From DAOUAM01 sp034433305 (lineage in GTDB: Bacteria; Chloroflexota; Dehalococcoidia; Lucifugimonadales; DAOUAM01): a DNA stretch of 31,905 nt. This document shows positions 7,556-16,348 of the stretch, in pieces. Every line of letters starts with the position of its first letter. Positions within the stretch are counted from its first letter, which is position 1. Below the pieces are notes generated by a model. It was not told the origin of the DNA, did not search any database, and saw nothing but the letters and a program-made list of their open reading frames with translations. The position numbers were made by a program, and so were the translations under genes. Location of the stretch: positions 1-31,905 of the forward strand of contig DAOUAM010000005.1 in assembly GCA_034433305.1 (NCBI GenBank), in the 5' to 3' direction.

Positions 7556-9505
7556 CTATACGTCCAGGTTCTTCACTTCCAGGGCGTGGGCCTGGATGAA
7601 GTTGCGGCGCGGCTCCACCACGTCGCCCATGAGGAGCGAGAAGATGGTCTCGGCCTCGGCGGCGTCCTTGATGGAGACCTGCAGCAGTGTGCGCGTCTCC
7701 GGGTTCATGGTGGTCTCCCAGAGTTGCTCGGCGTTCATCTCGCCCAGGCCCTTGTAGCGCTGGATGTTGATGTTGCGCTTGCCATCGAGCTGGTGCAGGA
7801 GGCTCTCGCGCTGGGCCTCGCTGTAGACGTAGTGCTGCTCCTTGCCCACGGCTATCTTGTACAGCGGCGGCTGGGCGATGTACAGATGGCCGTTGGTGAT
7901 GAGCGGCTGCATGTGCCGGAAGAAGAAGGTCAGGAGCAGCGTGCGTATGTGGGAGCCGTCCACATCGGCATCGGTCATAATGATGATGCGGTGGTAGCGC
8001 AGCCTGGCCAGGTTGAAGTCGTCGTCCAGGCCAGCGCCGATGGCCGTGATCATGGCCCTGATTTCCTCGTGGCCCAGCATCTTGTCGGCGCGGGCCTTCT
8101 CAACGTTAAGTATCTTGCCTCGCAGCGGCAGTATGGCCTGTGTCCTGCGGTCCCGGCCCATCTTGGCCGTACCGCCAGCCGAGTCGCCCTCCACCAGGTA
8201 TAGCTCGCACAGCTCCGGGTTCTTCTCGGAGCAGTCGGCCAGCTTGCCTGGCAGCCCGCCGCCGTCCATGGCGTTCTTGCGTATGACCAGGTCGCGGGCC
8301 TTGCGGGCGGCCTCCCGCGCCCGCTGGGCGGTGACGCACTTCTCGATGATGTGGCGGGCGTCCTGTGGGTGGTCCTCCAGAAAGACCATGAGGCCCTCGG
8401 CGACGACGCTCTCCACCTGGTTGCGTACCTCGGGGTTGCCCAGCTTGGTCTTGGTCTGGCCCTCGAACTGAGGGTTCCGGAGCTTGACGCTGACCACGGC
8501 GGTCAGGCCCTCCCGCGTGTCCTCGCCGGCGAGGTTAGGCTCGTTGTCCTTGAGGAGCTTCTGCTTGCGCCCGTAGTCGTTGAGCACCCGGGTGAGCGCG
8601 GCGCGGAAGCCGGTCAGGTGAGAGCCGCCGTCCACCGTGTTGATGCAGTTGGCGAAGGAGTAAACGAACTCGGTGTAGCTGTCGTTGTACTGGAGCGCCG
8701 CCTCGACTATAGTGCCATTGACCTGCTTCTCGATGTAGATGGGGTCCCGGTGCAGCACCACCCTGTTGCTGTTCAGGTTGCGCACGAAGCTGGCAATACC
8801 GCCCTCGAAGTAGTAGGTGCGCTCGTTGTCGGGGAAAAGGTTTGTGTGCCAGTCGCTGCGAAAGCGGATCTCCAGGCCCTTGTTGAGATAGGCCATCTCC
8901 TTGAAGCGCTGGCACAGGACGTCGAATTCGAAATTAATGTCTTCGAATATCAGACGGTCGGGCAGGAAGTAGATGACGGTGCCGCGTCTGTGGCCCTCTT
9001 GCGGGGGCAACCTGTCCTTCTTCAGGTCCGTCTGGCGCTTGCCACGGACAAACTCCTGGCTGTACCTGTAGCCATCGCGGTACACCTCGACGCGCAGCTT
9101 CTCGGACAGGGCGTTGACCACGGAGGCGCCGACGCCGTGCAGGCCGCCGGAGACGGTGTAGGCCTTGCTGCCGAACTTGCCGCCCGCGTGCAGGGTGCAC
9201 AGTACAGTTTCCACGGCCGGCAGGCCCGTCGTCGGGTGGATGTCCACGGGAATGCCGCGGCCGTTGTCCTCAATGCGGACGGTGCCGTCCTCGGCGATGT
9301 GGATGTCAATGCGAGAGCAGAAGCCAGCCATGAACTCGTCCACACTGTTGTCCACGATCTCGTAGACCAGGTGGTGCAGACCGCGCTGGTCGGTGCTGCC
9401 GATGTACATGCCAGGCCGCCGCCTCACGGCCTCCATGCCCTCCAGGACCTGGATGTCGCTGGCCGTGTATTCGGTGGCCTCGAGTTCCTTGTGGTCTAGT
9501 GCCAT
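7556..9505 (-). CDS. gyrB: DNA gyrase subunit B
   Basis: A 649-residue type IIA topoisomerase ATPase subunit. With GyrA it introduces negative supercoils using ATP. The GHKL ATPase domain shows E-I-V-D-N-S-V-D-E near 50-58, D-N-G-R-G-I-P and G-G-L-H-G-V-G; the transducer domain follows. The Toprim domain has the catalytic E-G-D-S-A-G-G near 438-444 and D-A-D-V-D-G-S near 508-514; the tail has Q-R-Y-K-G-L-G-E-M. ATG 9505 has AGGAG six nt upstream. No gyrA lies in the window. ParE is the alternative, since the two are hard to separate by sequence without comparison; the overall motif set favours GyrB. Confidence 0.93.
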   Translation of the reverse strand: MALDHKELEATEYTASDIQVLEGMEAVRRRPGMYIGSTDQRGLHHLVYEIVDNSVDEFMAGFCSRIDIHIAEDGTVRIEDNGRGIPVDIHPTTGLPAVETVLCTLHAGGKFGSKAYTVSGGLHGVGASVVNALSEKLRVEVYRDGYRYSQEFVRGKRQTDLKKDRLPPQEGHRRGTVIYFLPDRLIFEDINFEFDVLCQRFKEMAYLNKGLEIRFRSDWHTNLFPDNERTYYFEGGIASFVRNLNSNRVVLHRDPIYIEKQVNGTIVEAALQYNDSYTEFVYSFANCINTVDGGSHLTGFRAALTRVLNDYGRKQKLLKDNEPNLAGEDTREGLTAVVSVKLRNPQFEGQTKTKLGNPEVRNQVESVVAEGLMVFLEDHPQDARHIIEKCVTAQRAREAARKARDLVIRKNAMDGGGLPGKLADCSEKNPELCELYLVEGDSAGGTAKMGRDRRTQAILPLRGKILNVEKARADKMLGHEEIRAMITAIGAGLDDDFNLARLRYHRIIIMTDADVDGSHIRTLLLTFFFRHMQPLITNGHLYIAQPPLYKIAVGKEQHYVYSEAQRESLLHQLDGKRNINIQRYKGLGEMNAEQLWETTMNPETRTLLQVSIKDAAEAETIFSLLMGDVVEPRRNFIQAHALEVKNLDV

Positions 9506-9782
9506 AATCTGCTCCTGTGATAGTCCTAGAAGAAAACGGGCGGGCTTGCGTTCACCCCATTGTGGTGCCAGAGGCTGCTGCCCGCGTTACAGGGCGTCGC
9601 GGACCGCCAGGCGTAGCCTGGAAAGGCTTTGCCATCTCAAGTGAAGGTCTTGGCTGCGGAGTTGCTTGACTGGCCCCAATCCCTGAGCACCCTGTGTTGC
9701 TCTATGCCCTGCTAGACAAAGAGGGCCTGGCTTCTAGTGGAAGCCATTTCGGGGAGATTTTTCAAGGCAATTCTGCCTATAT

Positions 9783-9812
9783 ATTGTACCACTTTCTAAC
9801 AAACGTTCGCAA
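9783..9812 (-). promoter_or_regulatory. Candidate gyrB promoter
   Basis: Read on the minus strand: TTGCGA (9812-9807), 18-nt spacer, TACAAT (9788-9783). It is the best sigma70-like match upstream of gyrB, but would give a long leader of about 270 nt. Confidence 0.4.
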
Positions 9813-9819
9813 TCCTGGC

Positions 9820-9935
9820 CGCCGCCAGGCAAAGCTGGCTTTCCCTGCCCGCCCAGCCCACCGTGTGGCGCGGCTGGTGTGAAGCCCACGCCATGCCTCA
9901 GCGGGCCGGGAGGCAGGCTGCCCCTGTCAGCCACG
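9820..9935. repeat. Dispersed intergenic repeat, rearranged copy 4
   Basis: Two parts match the repeat family in opposite orientations. Read on minus, GGGCTGGGCGGGCAGGG (9859-9843) is a perfect G-quadruplex motif followed by an A-A-A-G-C-C-A-G-C-T-T-T-G-C-C stretch like copy 1. Read on plus, 9880-9935 has GCCCACG and CCCCTGTCAGCC as in copies 1 and 3. This looks like two fragments or an inverted copy. Confidence 0.4.
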
Positions 9936-10072
9936 CTGGCGCCAGAATGGCCGGCAGGTGCCGGTAGTCTAGCTTGCCTTTTTCCAATACTTTGTTTAAT
10001 CTTTGGGCTGGCCCGCCGGCCGGAAAGGACGGTGGCGTTGCCCTTCTTCAAGTTCCAGGCCTGAGGATGAAT

Positions 10073-10432
10073 ATGCGTGCCAGCCAGCCACTACCTGGCG
10101 CCCTGGACAGGGCCCTCCAGGAGTTCCTGAACACCCGGATGCCCCCTTCCTCCAGCCGAGTCCCGCCCATTTACCGCGAGACAACCACTTGCCACGCCTA
10201 CCTGTGCAGCTACGCCTACGCCTGCACCGAAAAGACTGCCCGGCCAGCCCAGGTGCTCATGCGGCGCTGCATGCGGTATATGCCCGAGGCCATCCGGGCC
10301 AGGCCTGCCCTCTCTGACTTCGCCCTGGACCTGCTGGCGCGGCGCCGGGAGAGCGGGGAGCTGCTGGCGCCAGCCACGACCGCCATCCTCGACGAGTTCC
10401 GGCCCAACGGCCCCCTGCGCAAGCAGGCATGA
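10073..10432 (+). CDS. Small hypothetical protein
   Basis: A 119-residue protein I do not recognise. It is basic and helical in character, with three Cys near the middle (T-C-H-A-Y-L-C-S-Y-A-Y-A-C), no signal peptide and no membrane helix. The tyrosine/cysteine-rich stretch near residues 40-52 could bind metal but does not fit a named motif. I chose ATG 10073 because GAGG is centred 6 nt upstream; ATG 10067 is too close to that site. It ends 18 nt before the SDR gene on the same strand, so the two probably form an operon. Codon composition matches its neighbours. Confidence 0.6.
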   Translation: MRASQPLPGALDRALQEFLNTRMPPSSSRVPPIYRETTTCHAYLCSYAYACTEKTARPAQVLMRRCMRYMPEAIRARPALSDFALDLLARRRESGELLAPATTAILDEFRPNGPLRKQA

Positions 10433-10450
10433 GACTGGTGGGAGGCAGGC

Positions 10451-11218
10451 ATGCCCAGCGCGCTGTTTGATCTGACAGGCAAGGCCGCCATCGTGACCGG
10501 TGGCAACGGAGGCATTGGCCTTGGAATCGCTAAAGGACTGGCCCAGGCAGGGGCCAGCATAGTGGTGGCGGCACGCAACCAGGAAAAGACGGCCCAGGCC
10601 CTGAAGCAGCTCCAGGCACTGGGCGCGAAGGCCATGGGCGTCCCTACCGATGTGAAGGACGAGAAGTCGGTGGCAGACATGGTGAAGGCGGCCCTGGATA
10701 CCTTTGGCCAGGTGAACATCCTGGTCAACAACGCTGGCATAAGCATCCGCAAGCCACCCCAGGACTATACCCTGGAGGAGTGGGAGCAGGTGCTGGCGGT
10801 GAACCTGACCGGTACGTTCCTGTGCTGCCGGGCGGCCTACCCGCACATGGCCAGGGCTGGCGGTGGCAAGATCATCAACATAGGCTCCATGACATCTATC
10901 TTCGGCAGCGACTGGGTGGCGCCCTACTCGGCCAGCAAAGGCGGTGTCGTACAGCTTACCAGGAGCCTGGCCGTGGCCTGGGCAAAGGACAATATCCAGG
11001 TCAACGCCATTCTGCCGGGCTGGGTCCACACAGACCTCACCTCCACCATCAAGACGCGGTACCCGCAGCGGTACGAGTTCATCAGGTCGCGCATCCCGCA
11101 CGGGCGCTGGGGCGAGCCGGACGAGCTGGCGGGCACCGCCGTATTCCTGGCCAGCAGGGCCTCGGACTACGTCACCGGCACGGCCATACCGGTGGATGGA
11201 GGCTACACGTCCTTCTAG
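10451..11218 (+). CDS. Short-chain dehydrogenase/reductase (SDR)
   Basis: A 255-residue classical SDR, an NAD(P)-dependent oxidoreductase. The cofactor-binding motif T-G-G-N-G-G-I-G is at 16-23, N-N-A-G at 93-96, and the catalytic set is N118, S146, Y159 and K163 (Y-S-A-S-K). P-G-W-V-H-T at 189-194 and the C-terminal V-D-G-G-Y complete the fold. A-A-R at 40-42 follows strand beta-2 where cofactor choice is set and may favour NADP, but this is weak. The closest style is the gluconate 5-dehydrogenase/3-oxoacyl-ACP reductase group; the substrate is not readable. ATG 10451 has GGAGG with 5-nt spacing. Confidence 0.92.
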   Translation: MPSALFDLTGKAAIVTGGNGGIGLGIAKGLAQAGASIVVAARNQEKTAQALKQLQALGAKAMGVPTDVKDEKSVADMVKAALDTFGQVNILVNNAGISIRKPPQDYTLEEWEQVLAVNLTGTFLCCRAAYPHMARAGGGKIINIGSMTSIFGSDWVAPYSASKGGVVQLTRSLAVAWAKDNIQVNAILPGWVHTDLTSTIKTRYPQRYEFIRSRIPHGRWGEPDELAGTAVFLASRASDYVTGTAIPVDGGYTSF

Positions 11219-11336
11219 TGGGCGTGACCTCACCCCCAGTCTTTAAGGGCAAAGCGTCGGCCAATCTGTGGCCCCTCTCCAGCCTGTCTTGAGCTTGCCG
11301 AAGGGTGGAAAGGGGGAATGGGGTTGAAAGTCCCGC

Positions 11337-12050
11337 CTAGCTGCGGAAGCGCTGGAGCTGCTTCACGTGCTCCTGGAGGGTGCCGTCGCGGATCTCGCGC
11401 ACCTCGTCGGCCATGGCCAGGAGGGTGGAGTCGTGGGTCGCGGCCACGACGCTTATACCCTGCTTGCGCACCATCTCCTTGAAGAGGCCGAAGATGGCCC
11501 GGGCGTTCACCGAGTCCAGTTCTCCGGTAGGCTCGTCAGCCAGGAGCAGCGGGGGGCGGTTGACAATGGCGCGGGCAATGGCGACGCGCTGCTGCTCGCC
11601 GCCCGAAAGCTCGTAGGGGCGGTGCCTGGCCCGCCGGGCCAGCCCCACCATCTCCAGCGCCTCGCGGGCGCGCTCCTCTCGCTCCCTGGCCCTGACCCCA
11701 GCTATGCGCAGGGGTAGCTCCACGTTCTCCAGGGCGGAGAGCAGCGGCAGCAGCCCGAAGGACTGAAAGACGAAGCCCATCTTGTGGCGCCGGATGTCCG
11801 TCAGTTCCTTCTCGCTCATGCCCGACAGGTCGCGCTCCTGGAAGAGCACCCTGCCAGAGGTAGGCCTGTCCAGCCCGGCCATCAGGTTAAGGAGCGTGGT
11901 CTTGCCCGAGCCAGACCTGCCCACCACCGCAATAAACTGGCCCGGCAACACCGTCATGTTGATGTTGCGCAGGGCGTGGACTTCCTCGCCGCCCAGCTTG
12001 TAGGTCCGACACAAGTCCTCGGTAACGATCAGTCGCTGGATCCTGCTCAA
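11337..12050 (-). CDS. ABC transporter ATPase, MacB/LolD type
   Basis: A 237-residue nucleotide-binding subunit. Walker A is G-R-S-G-S-G-K-T (44-51), the signature is L-S-G-G-E-Q-Q-R-V, and Walker B is L-L-L-A-D-E-P-T-G-E-L-D, the last part typical of the MacB/LolD/FtsE group. This group drives mechanotransmission through FtsX-fold permeases rather than classical transport. It starts with TTG at 12050, whose last bases form the TGA stop of the upstream ATPase gene (TTGA overlap), indicating translational coupling. It is the last gene of the four-gene operon. It lacks the extra C-terminal domain of its neighbour, so the two ATPases may form a heterodimer. Confidence 0.93.
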   Translation of the reverse strand: MSRIQRLIVTEDLCRTYKLGGEEVHALRNINMTVLPGQFIAVVGRSGSGKTTLLNLMAGLDRPTSGRVLFQERDLSGMSEKELTDIRRHKMGFVFQSFGLLPLLSALENVELPLRIAGVRAREREERAREALEMVGLARRARHRPYELSGGEQQRVAIARAIVNRPPLLLADEPTGELDSVNARAIFGLFKEMVRKQGISVVAATHDSTLLAMADEVREIRDGTLQEHVKQLQRFRS

Positions 12051-12937
12051 TTCTGGCGCTCCTCCGGGACAAGGGATACTCTGCCATCCTCCAGGAACAC
12101 CCTGGCGCGCTCCCGGATCTTGAGCTTGTCCAGGAACTCCCTGGGTATCTGCACGCGGCCACTGCCGTCCACCAGGATGAACTCCTCCAGGGGCTGCTCG
12201 GTGTTGGCCTGCCCGCTGATGCGCTGGAAGGTAACACGCCTGCGTATCTCTACGGAGGTCTTGCCATCGCGGATCAGGACGACGCGGCCCACCTTGTAGG
12301 CGATATCCGGGTCGTGGCTCACAATGAGGATGGTGGTGTGCAGCTCAGTGTTGATGGTGCCGAACAGGTCCAGTATCTCGCCGGCGTTAAAGTCGTCCAG
12401 CTCTCCGGTAGGCTCGTCGGCCAGGAGCAGGGGAGGCTTGTTGGCCAGGGCCACGGCAATGGAGACGCGCTGCTGCTCGCCGCCGGACAGCTTCTCAGGC
12501 GTGTGGTGCATCCGATGGCCCAGGCCCACCAGCTCCAGTAGCTCCTGGGCCCTCCTCCTCCGCTCCCCGAAGGAGAGGTTGCTGAGCATCATGGGCAGGG
12601 CCACGTTCTCCAGGGCCGACAGGTACGGGAACAGGTTCCGGCTGGTCTGCTGCCAGATAAACCCGACCTCGTTGAGGCGGTAGCGCTCGATCTCCTTGGG
12701 GGTCATGCGCAGCAGGTCGTTGCCGCCCACCCTGACCCTCCCGGCGGAGGGGGTGTCGAAGCCCGCCAGGATGTTGAGCAGCGTGCTCTTGCCGCTGCCG
12801 CTCGCCCCGACGATGGCGACCACCTCGCCCTGGTCCACCACCAGGTCGAGGCCCCGCAGGGCCACCACTTCAAGGTCGGCGATCTTGTATATCTTGAACA
12901 GGTCCTCACATACGATGTATGGCTCTCTGCCACTCAT
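12047..12937 (-). CDS. ABC ATPase with C-terminal SpoVT/AbrB-like domain
   Basis: A 296-residue protein. Residues 1-230 are a MacB/LolD-type ATPase: Walker A G-A-S-G-S-G-K-S (44-51), signature L-S-G-G-E-Q-Q-R-V (150-158), Walker B L-L-L-A-D-E-P-T-G-E-L-D (170-181), H208 in the switch. Residues about 252-292 form an unexpected extra unit, F-I-L-V-D-G-S-G-R-V-Q-I-P-R-E-F-L followed by K-I-R-E-R-A-R-V-F-L-E-D-G-R-V, which reads like a SpoVT/AbrB swapped-hairpin domain. That domain usually binds DNA as a dimer; here it could dimerise the ATPase or give regulatory feedback (inference). ATG 12937 has AGGAG upstream. Confidence 0.9.
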   Translation of the reverse strand: MSGREPYIVCEDLFKIYKIADLEVVALRGLDLVVDQGEVVAIVGASGSGKSTLLNILAGFDTPSAGRVRVGGNDLLRMTPKEIERYRLNEVGFIWQQTSRNLFPYLSALENVALPMMLSNLSFGERRRRAQELLELVGLGHRMHHTPEKLSGGEQQRVSIAVALANKPPLLLADEPTGELDDFNAGEILDLFGTINTELHTTILIVSHDPDIAYKVGRVVLIRDGKTSVEIRRRVTFQRISGQANTEQPLEEFILVDGSGRVQIPREFLDKLKIRERARVFLEDGRVSLVPEERQN

Positions 12938-12982
12938 GGAAATCTCCTGTGGGAGTGGTTGGCTGCTGGCCTGGACGGGCCC

Positions 12983-15900
12983 TTACATTTCCCCCAGCCT
13001 CAGCACCCGCTGTAAAGATATGCGACGTATGAACCAGATGACGCCCAGTATTATGACCGCGAACACCAGCGACATGACTGCGTAGGTGATGACCAGGGTG
13101 TTCCAGTTGACCTCCAGGATGAAAGGTGGCAGCACCTCGCTACCGCGGTCGTCGTGGCCCAGGAAGGGCATGATGATGGCCCCCAGCCTTCCGCCCATCC
13201 AGGTGCCCAGGGCAAGGCCGGCGGCTATGACCAGCGCCTGCTCCAGCCAGACCAGCATGGTCAACTGCCTCATGGAAAAGCCGATGGTCCGCATGAGGGC
13301 GAACTGCACCTCCCTGTCACGGAAGGACACGTAGGCGTGGACCAGGAACCCGAGGCCACTCAGCAGCAGCACCGCCGAGAAGGCCATGAACAGCAGTGCC
13401 CTCCAGCCCGCCTCCACCAGGGGGTCTACCTGGGAGTCCGCCATCTCCTCCACGCGGTCGTGGACTATCCTGCTGGTGAAGGGGACGCTGTCCCTGAGCC
13501 TGTCCACCAGTTGCTGGCGGTCGGCGCCATTGACGCCAGTGGCTATCCAGACCTCGTTGGGGCGCAGCTCGCTGGAGGTGGCATCCAGGTTGGTGTACCT
13601 GACCAGCGACGTCACGTCCGATATGAGGAAGCGCTCGTTGATGGTGTCCAGCGTGGGGAAGAGGTTGATGGTGTCCACCAGCTTGACAGGCACGCGGTGG
13701 CCCGACACGGATACCTCAAGCTCCTCTCCGATGCTATGGCCCGTGTCCTGGAGGAACGACTTGCTGGCCAGCACCGGTATGGGCCGGGTGGGCGGGCCAT
13801 GGAAAATGCCACGGCTGGTCAGCGGGCTGCCCTCGGACCAGATGAAGGTGACGTGGCCCGGGCCGCCGTTGGATGTGCTGGTGGAGCCATCCAGGTTGTC
13901 GGAGATGGCCTCCGGGGTGACCTTGAGCAGGTTCCAGTTGGTGGAATCGTCGAAAGGCTCGATGACCTGGGTCTCGCCCGTAGCCCTCTTGACGTGGACC
14001 TGGTCCAGGGAGATGGCCCCGGCGCGTAGCCTGCCGCGGCCGTTGACTTCGTGCACGGAGAGCGACACCAGCGTCAGCGGCCTGACCGGCTGCAGGGGCG
14101 ACCGCTGGCCGAAGCCGCCGCGCGCCAGGTTGGCCTCCAGCACCTGCCAGTCCGGGGAGTCCAGCGTGCCCAGGAAGTAGGTGAAGTAACGGTCGTTGCT
14201 GTCCTTGATCCGCGCCGTGACCATCACGGAGGGATGGGGCCTGTCCGGCCTGGCCCTGACGCCAATGGCGGTGGCGTCGTCGGGCAGCGCCAGGCCCTGG
14301 GGCGGCGTGGCGTGATTTATCGAGTCCAGCAGCTCCCGCACTGGCTTGTCGGTGAAGTCGCCCCGGAACCAGGCAACCTTATCGAAGGTCTCGCGGTCCA
14401 CCGCCAGCATGGTATAGTCCTCGCCCAGCAGCCTGGAGAGGTCGTGGCCGATGCTGCGCAGCGCAGGGCTTGCCGTGTCAACGCCCGGCAGGTCTTTGTA
14501 GCTTTCCACCAGGGGCCTGGTCGGCCCACGGGAGTTGAGGGCCATGCCCTCGACCCTTATATCGCTGCCGGTGGCGTAGAGCACCCGCTCCCGGAAGCTG
14601 CGCTCCAGCGTGCCGCCGAAGCTGGCGGCGAAGATGCCCAGGCCGGCGGTCAGAATCAGGAGCAGGGAGAGCCGGGCGTAGTGCGTCGGGTTCCTGGCCA
14701 TCTGCCACACGCCCATCACCAGCCCCGCAGGCAGCCAGCGGGAGAAGACGCGGCTGGCGATGTCCATCACCAGCGGGAACAGCCGCAGTAGCACCATGGC
14801 GGCCGCCACCAGCATCAGCGCGGGCACGGCCAGGAGCAACTGGTTCACTGCCACGTCGCCGAACACCTGGGTCGCCACCACCGAGCCTTGCTCCACAAGC
14901 TGGCGGAACAGCAGGATGCTTATCACCAGCAGCAGCACGTCCAGGTAGTAGCGCTGGAAGGCGGGCTGGCGCGGCGGACGCGCTGATTGCTGCCGGTGCC
15001 TGGTGGCACCGATATGGGAAGCATGGACGGCGGGGACCATGAGGGCGCCAAAGCTCAGCAGGCCGCCCACGGCGCTCATCATATAGGCACCGCTGGATAT
15101 AGTGGCGTCCAGCCGGGCGCTGCCGCTCAGGTCGGCGAAGGCGGGCGTGTAGCCCAGTATGCCGATAGCCGCTGAGGCCAGCAGCGGGCCGGCCGCGGTG
15201 GCCAGGGCCGCGATGGTGACGCCCTCCAGCACAAATACCGCCAGCACCTGGGCCGAGGTGGCGCCCCGGCTGCGCAGCAGCGCGATCTCCCCACGCTGCT
15301 GCTCCACCAGGAGCGAGGATAGGGTGACCACGTAGTAGAGGATGACCGCCGTTATAAGGACCATGACCACGAACATGGGCACCTTGGTGAAGAAGAGCCT
15401 CTGGTCGTACTCGGCCAGCACGCGGTCAAGCTCCGTGATCTGGCGGAAGCTAAAAAGGGTGCTGCCCAGACGCGACCTCATGGCCTCGATGTCGGCACGC
15501 GCCCGGGTGGTGTTGCCGGCGTTTATCCTGTCCGTGTCCACCGCCAGCAGCCAGGCGTAGGTGCTGGTCATGTTGCGGAAGGAGGCGCCCACCACGTTGA
15601 AGAAGGTGTTCTCCGAGATGTAAAAGGGGATGGTGCGGAAGCTCTCGCCGGTGGAGGACTTGAGCAGGCCATCGTCCAGGTACCAGAACTCCTCGTGGGG
15701 GTCGTTGCGCTGGAACAGGCCGCTGATGACCACCACGGCGTGGGGCGTTACGTCGGTCCAGTAGGGCACCACCGAGAGCCTGTCGCCCACGCCGACACCA
15801 AAGATGCTGGCGGCCTCAGCCGGCGCTATGGCCTCCAGCACCAGTGGCTGGCCTGGCTCGTTCAGGGCCTGCTCAGCGGGCCAGCGCCCGCCGGGGAGCA

Positions 15901-16336
15901 GGGTGATATGCTGCTGGAGACGTGGCACCACAGCGAAATAGGAGCGAGCGTTGTCGTTGCCGGCCTGGGCTTCGTTGCCTGGAGTAGTCAGGAAAAAGGT
16001 GGAGCTTTTGTGTGCCTGGATTCGGTCGCGCAGGAACCAGCCCACGCGAGCGTTGACCTCGTCGTTGGTGACGCGGGCCACCTTCTCGTACTCCGGGACA
16101 GTCGTGGGACCCCTGTCGGACTTCACCAGCATGTCCAGGTCGGTGGTGGTGTGCTTGCTGAAGGCGTTGCGCAGCGCCAGTTCCCTCAGGGCATCGAAGT
16201 ATATGACCGTGCCGGACATGATAACCGACGCCAGCAGCACGCCAAAGATGACCGAGGAGAGGAGCCTCCAGTGGGCCAGGCCACGCTTGAACACCAGTTG
16301 CCATGCATATGCCAGCCGAGTTACGACGTTTACCAC
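12983..16336 (-). CDS. Giant FtsX/MacB-like ABC permease (paralogue 2)
   Basis: About 1117 residues. There is an N-terminal membrane anchor (about 20-45), a long extracytoplasmic domain, an FtsX core (helices near 330-460), another helix group near 480-560, a second large ectodomain with an embedded beta-rich insert near 760-850 (S-L-D-Q-V-H-V...P-F-D-D-S-T-N-W), and a C-terminal FtsX core near 985-1115. It is related throughout to the upstream paralogue, so the pair probably forms a heterodimeric permease. It is a MacB/LolCE-style machine; the substrate is unknown. The GTG at 16336 is chosen because GAGGAG lies 8 nt upstream; the GTG at 16345 almost abuts that site. It begins a few bases after the preceding stop. 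Confidence 0.88.
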   Translation of the reverse strand: MVNVVTRLAYAWQLVFKRGLAHWRLLSSVIFGVLLASVIMSGTVIYFDALRELALRNAFSKHTTTDLDMLVKSDRGPTTVPEYEKVARVTNDEVNARVGWFLRDRIQAHKSSTFFLTTPGNEAQAGNDNARSYFAVVPRLQQHITLLPGGRWPAEQALNEPGQPLVLEAIAPAEAASIFGVGVGDRLSVVPYWTDVTPHAVVVISGLFQRNDPHEEFWYLDDGLLKSSTGESFRTIPFYISENTFFNVVGASFRNMTSTYAWLLAVDTDRINAGNTTRARADIEAMRSRLGSTLFSFRQITELDRVLAEYDQRLFFTKVPMFVVMVLITAVILYYVVTLSSLLVEQQRGEIALLRSRGATSAQVLAVFVLEGVTIAALATAAGPLLASAAIGILGYTPAFADLSGSARLDATISSGAYMMSAVGGLLSFGALMVPAVHASHIGATRHRQQSARPPRQPAFQRYYLDVLLLVISILLFRQLVEQGSVVATQVFGDVAVNQLLLAVPALMLVAAAMVLLRLFPLVMDIASRVFSRWLPAGLVMGVWQMARNPTHYARLSLLLILTAGLGIFAASFGGTLERSFRERVLYATGSDIRVEGMALNSRGPTRPLVESYKDLPGVDTASPALRSIGHDLSRLLGEDYTMLAVDRETFDKVAWFRGDFTDKPVRELLDSINHATPPQGLALPDDATAIGVRARPDRPHPSVMVTARIKDSNDRYFTYFLGTLDSPDWQVLEANLARGGFGQRSPLQPVRPLTLVSLSVHEVNGRGRLRAGAISLDQVHVKRATGETQVIEPFDDSTNWNLLKVTPEAISDNLDGSTSTSNGGPGHVTFIWSEGSPLTSRGIFHGPPTRPIPVLASKSFLQDTGHSIGEELEVSVSGHRVPVKLVDTINLFPTLDTINERFLISDVTSLVRYTNLDATSSELRPNEVWIATGVNGADRQQLVDRLRDSVPFTSRIVHDRVEEMADSQVDPLVEAGWRALLFMAFSAVLLLSGLGFLVHAYVSFRDREVQFALMRTIGFSMRQLTMLVWLEQALVIAAGLALGTWMGGRLGAIIMPFLGHDDRGSEVLPPFILEVNWNTLVITYAVMSLVFAVIILGVIWFIRRISLQRVLRLGEM

Positions 16337-16348
16337 GGCTCCCACTCC

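Larger units (their letters stand above)
9506..10072. other. Intergenic region between gyrB and 10073 gene
   Basis: These 567 bases hold no credible gene. They include an AT-richer patch (about 9750-9810) with a candidate minus-strand gyrB promoter, a divergent pair of half-copies of the dispersed repeat (9820-9935), and a T-rich stretch (9975-10005). A 105-codon minus-strand open frame (9734-10051) overlaps the promoter and repeat and looks like chance. Confidence 0.6.

Noticed and set aside
8351..9499. A 382-codon plus-strand open frame.
   Set aside because: It is antisense to gyrB, which has complete family motifs.
9734..10051. A 105-codon minus-strand open frame in the gyrB upstream gap.
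   Set aside because: It overlaps the candidate gyrB promoter and repeat fragments and has no recognisable protein features.
10091..11233. A 380-codon minus-strand open frame.
   Set aside because: It is antisense to the SDR and small upstream gene; the SDR motifs are complete on the plus strand.
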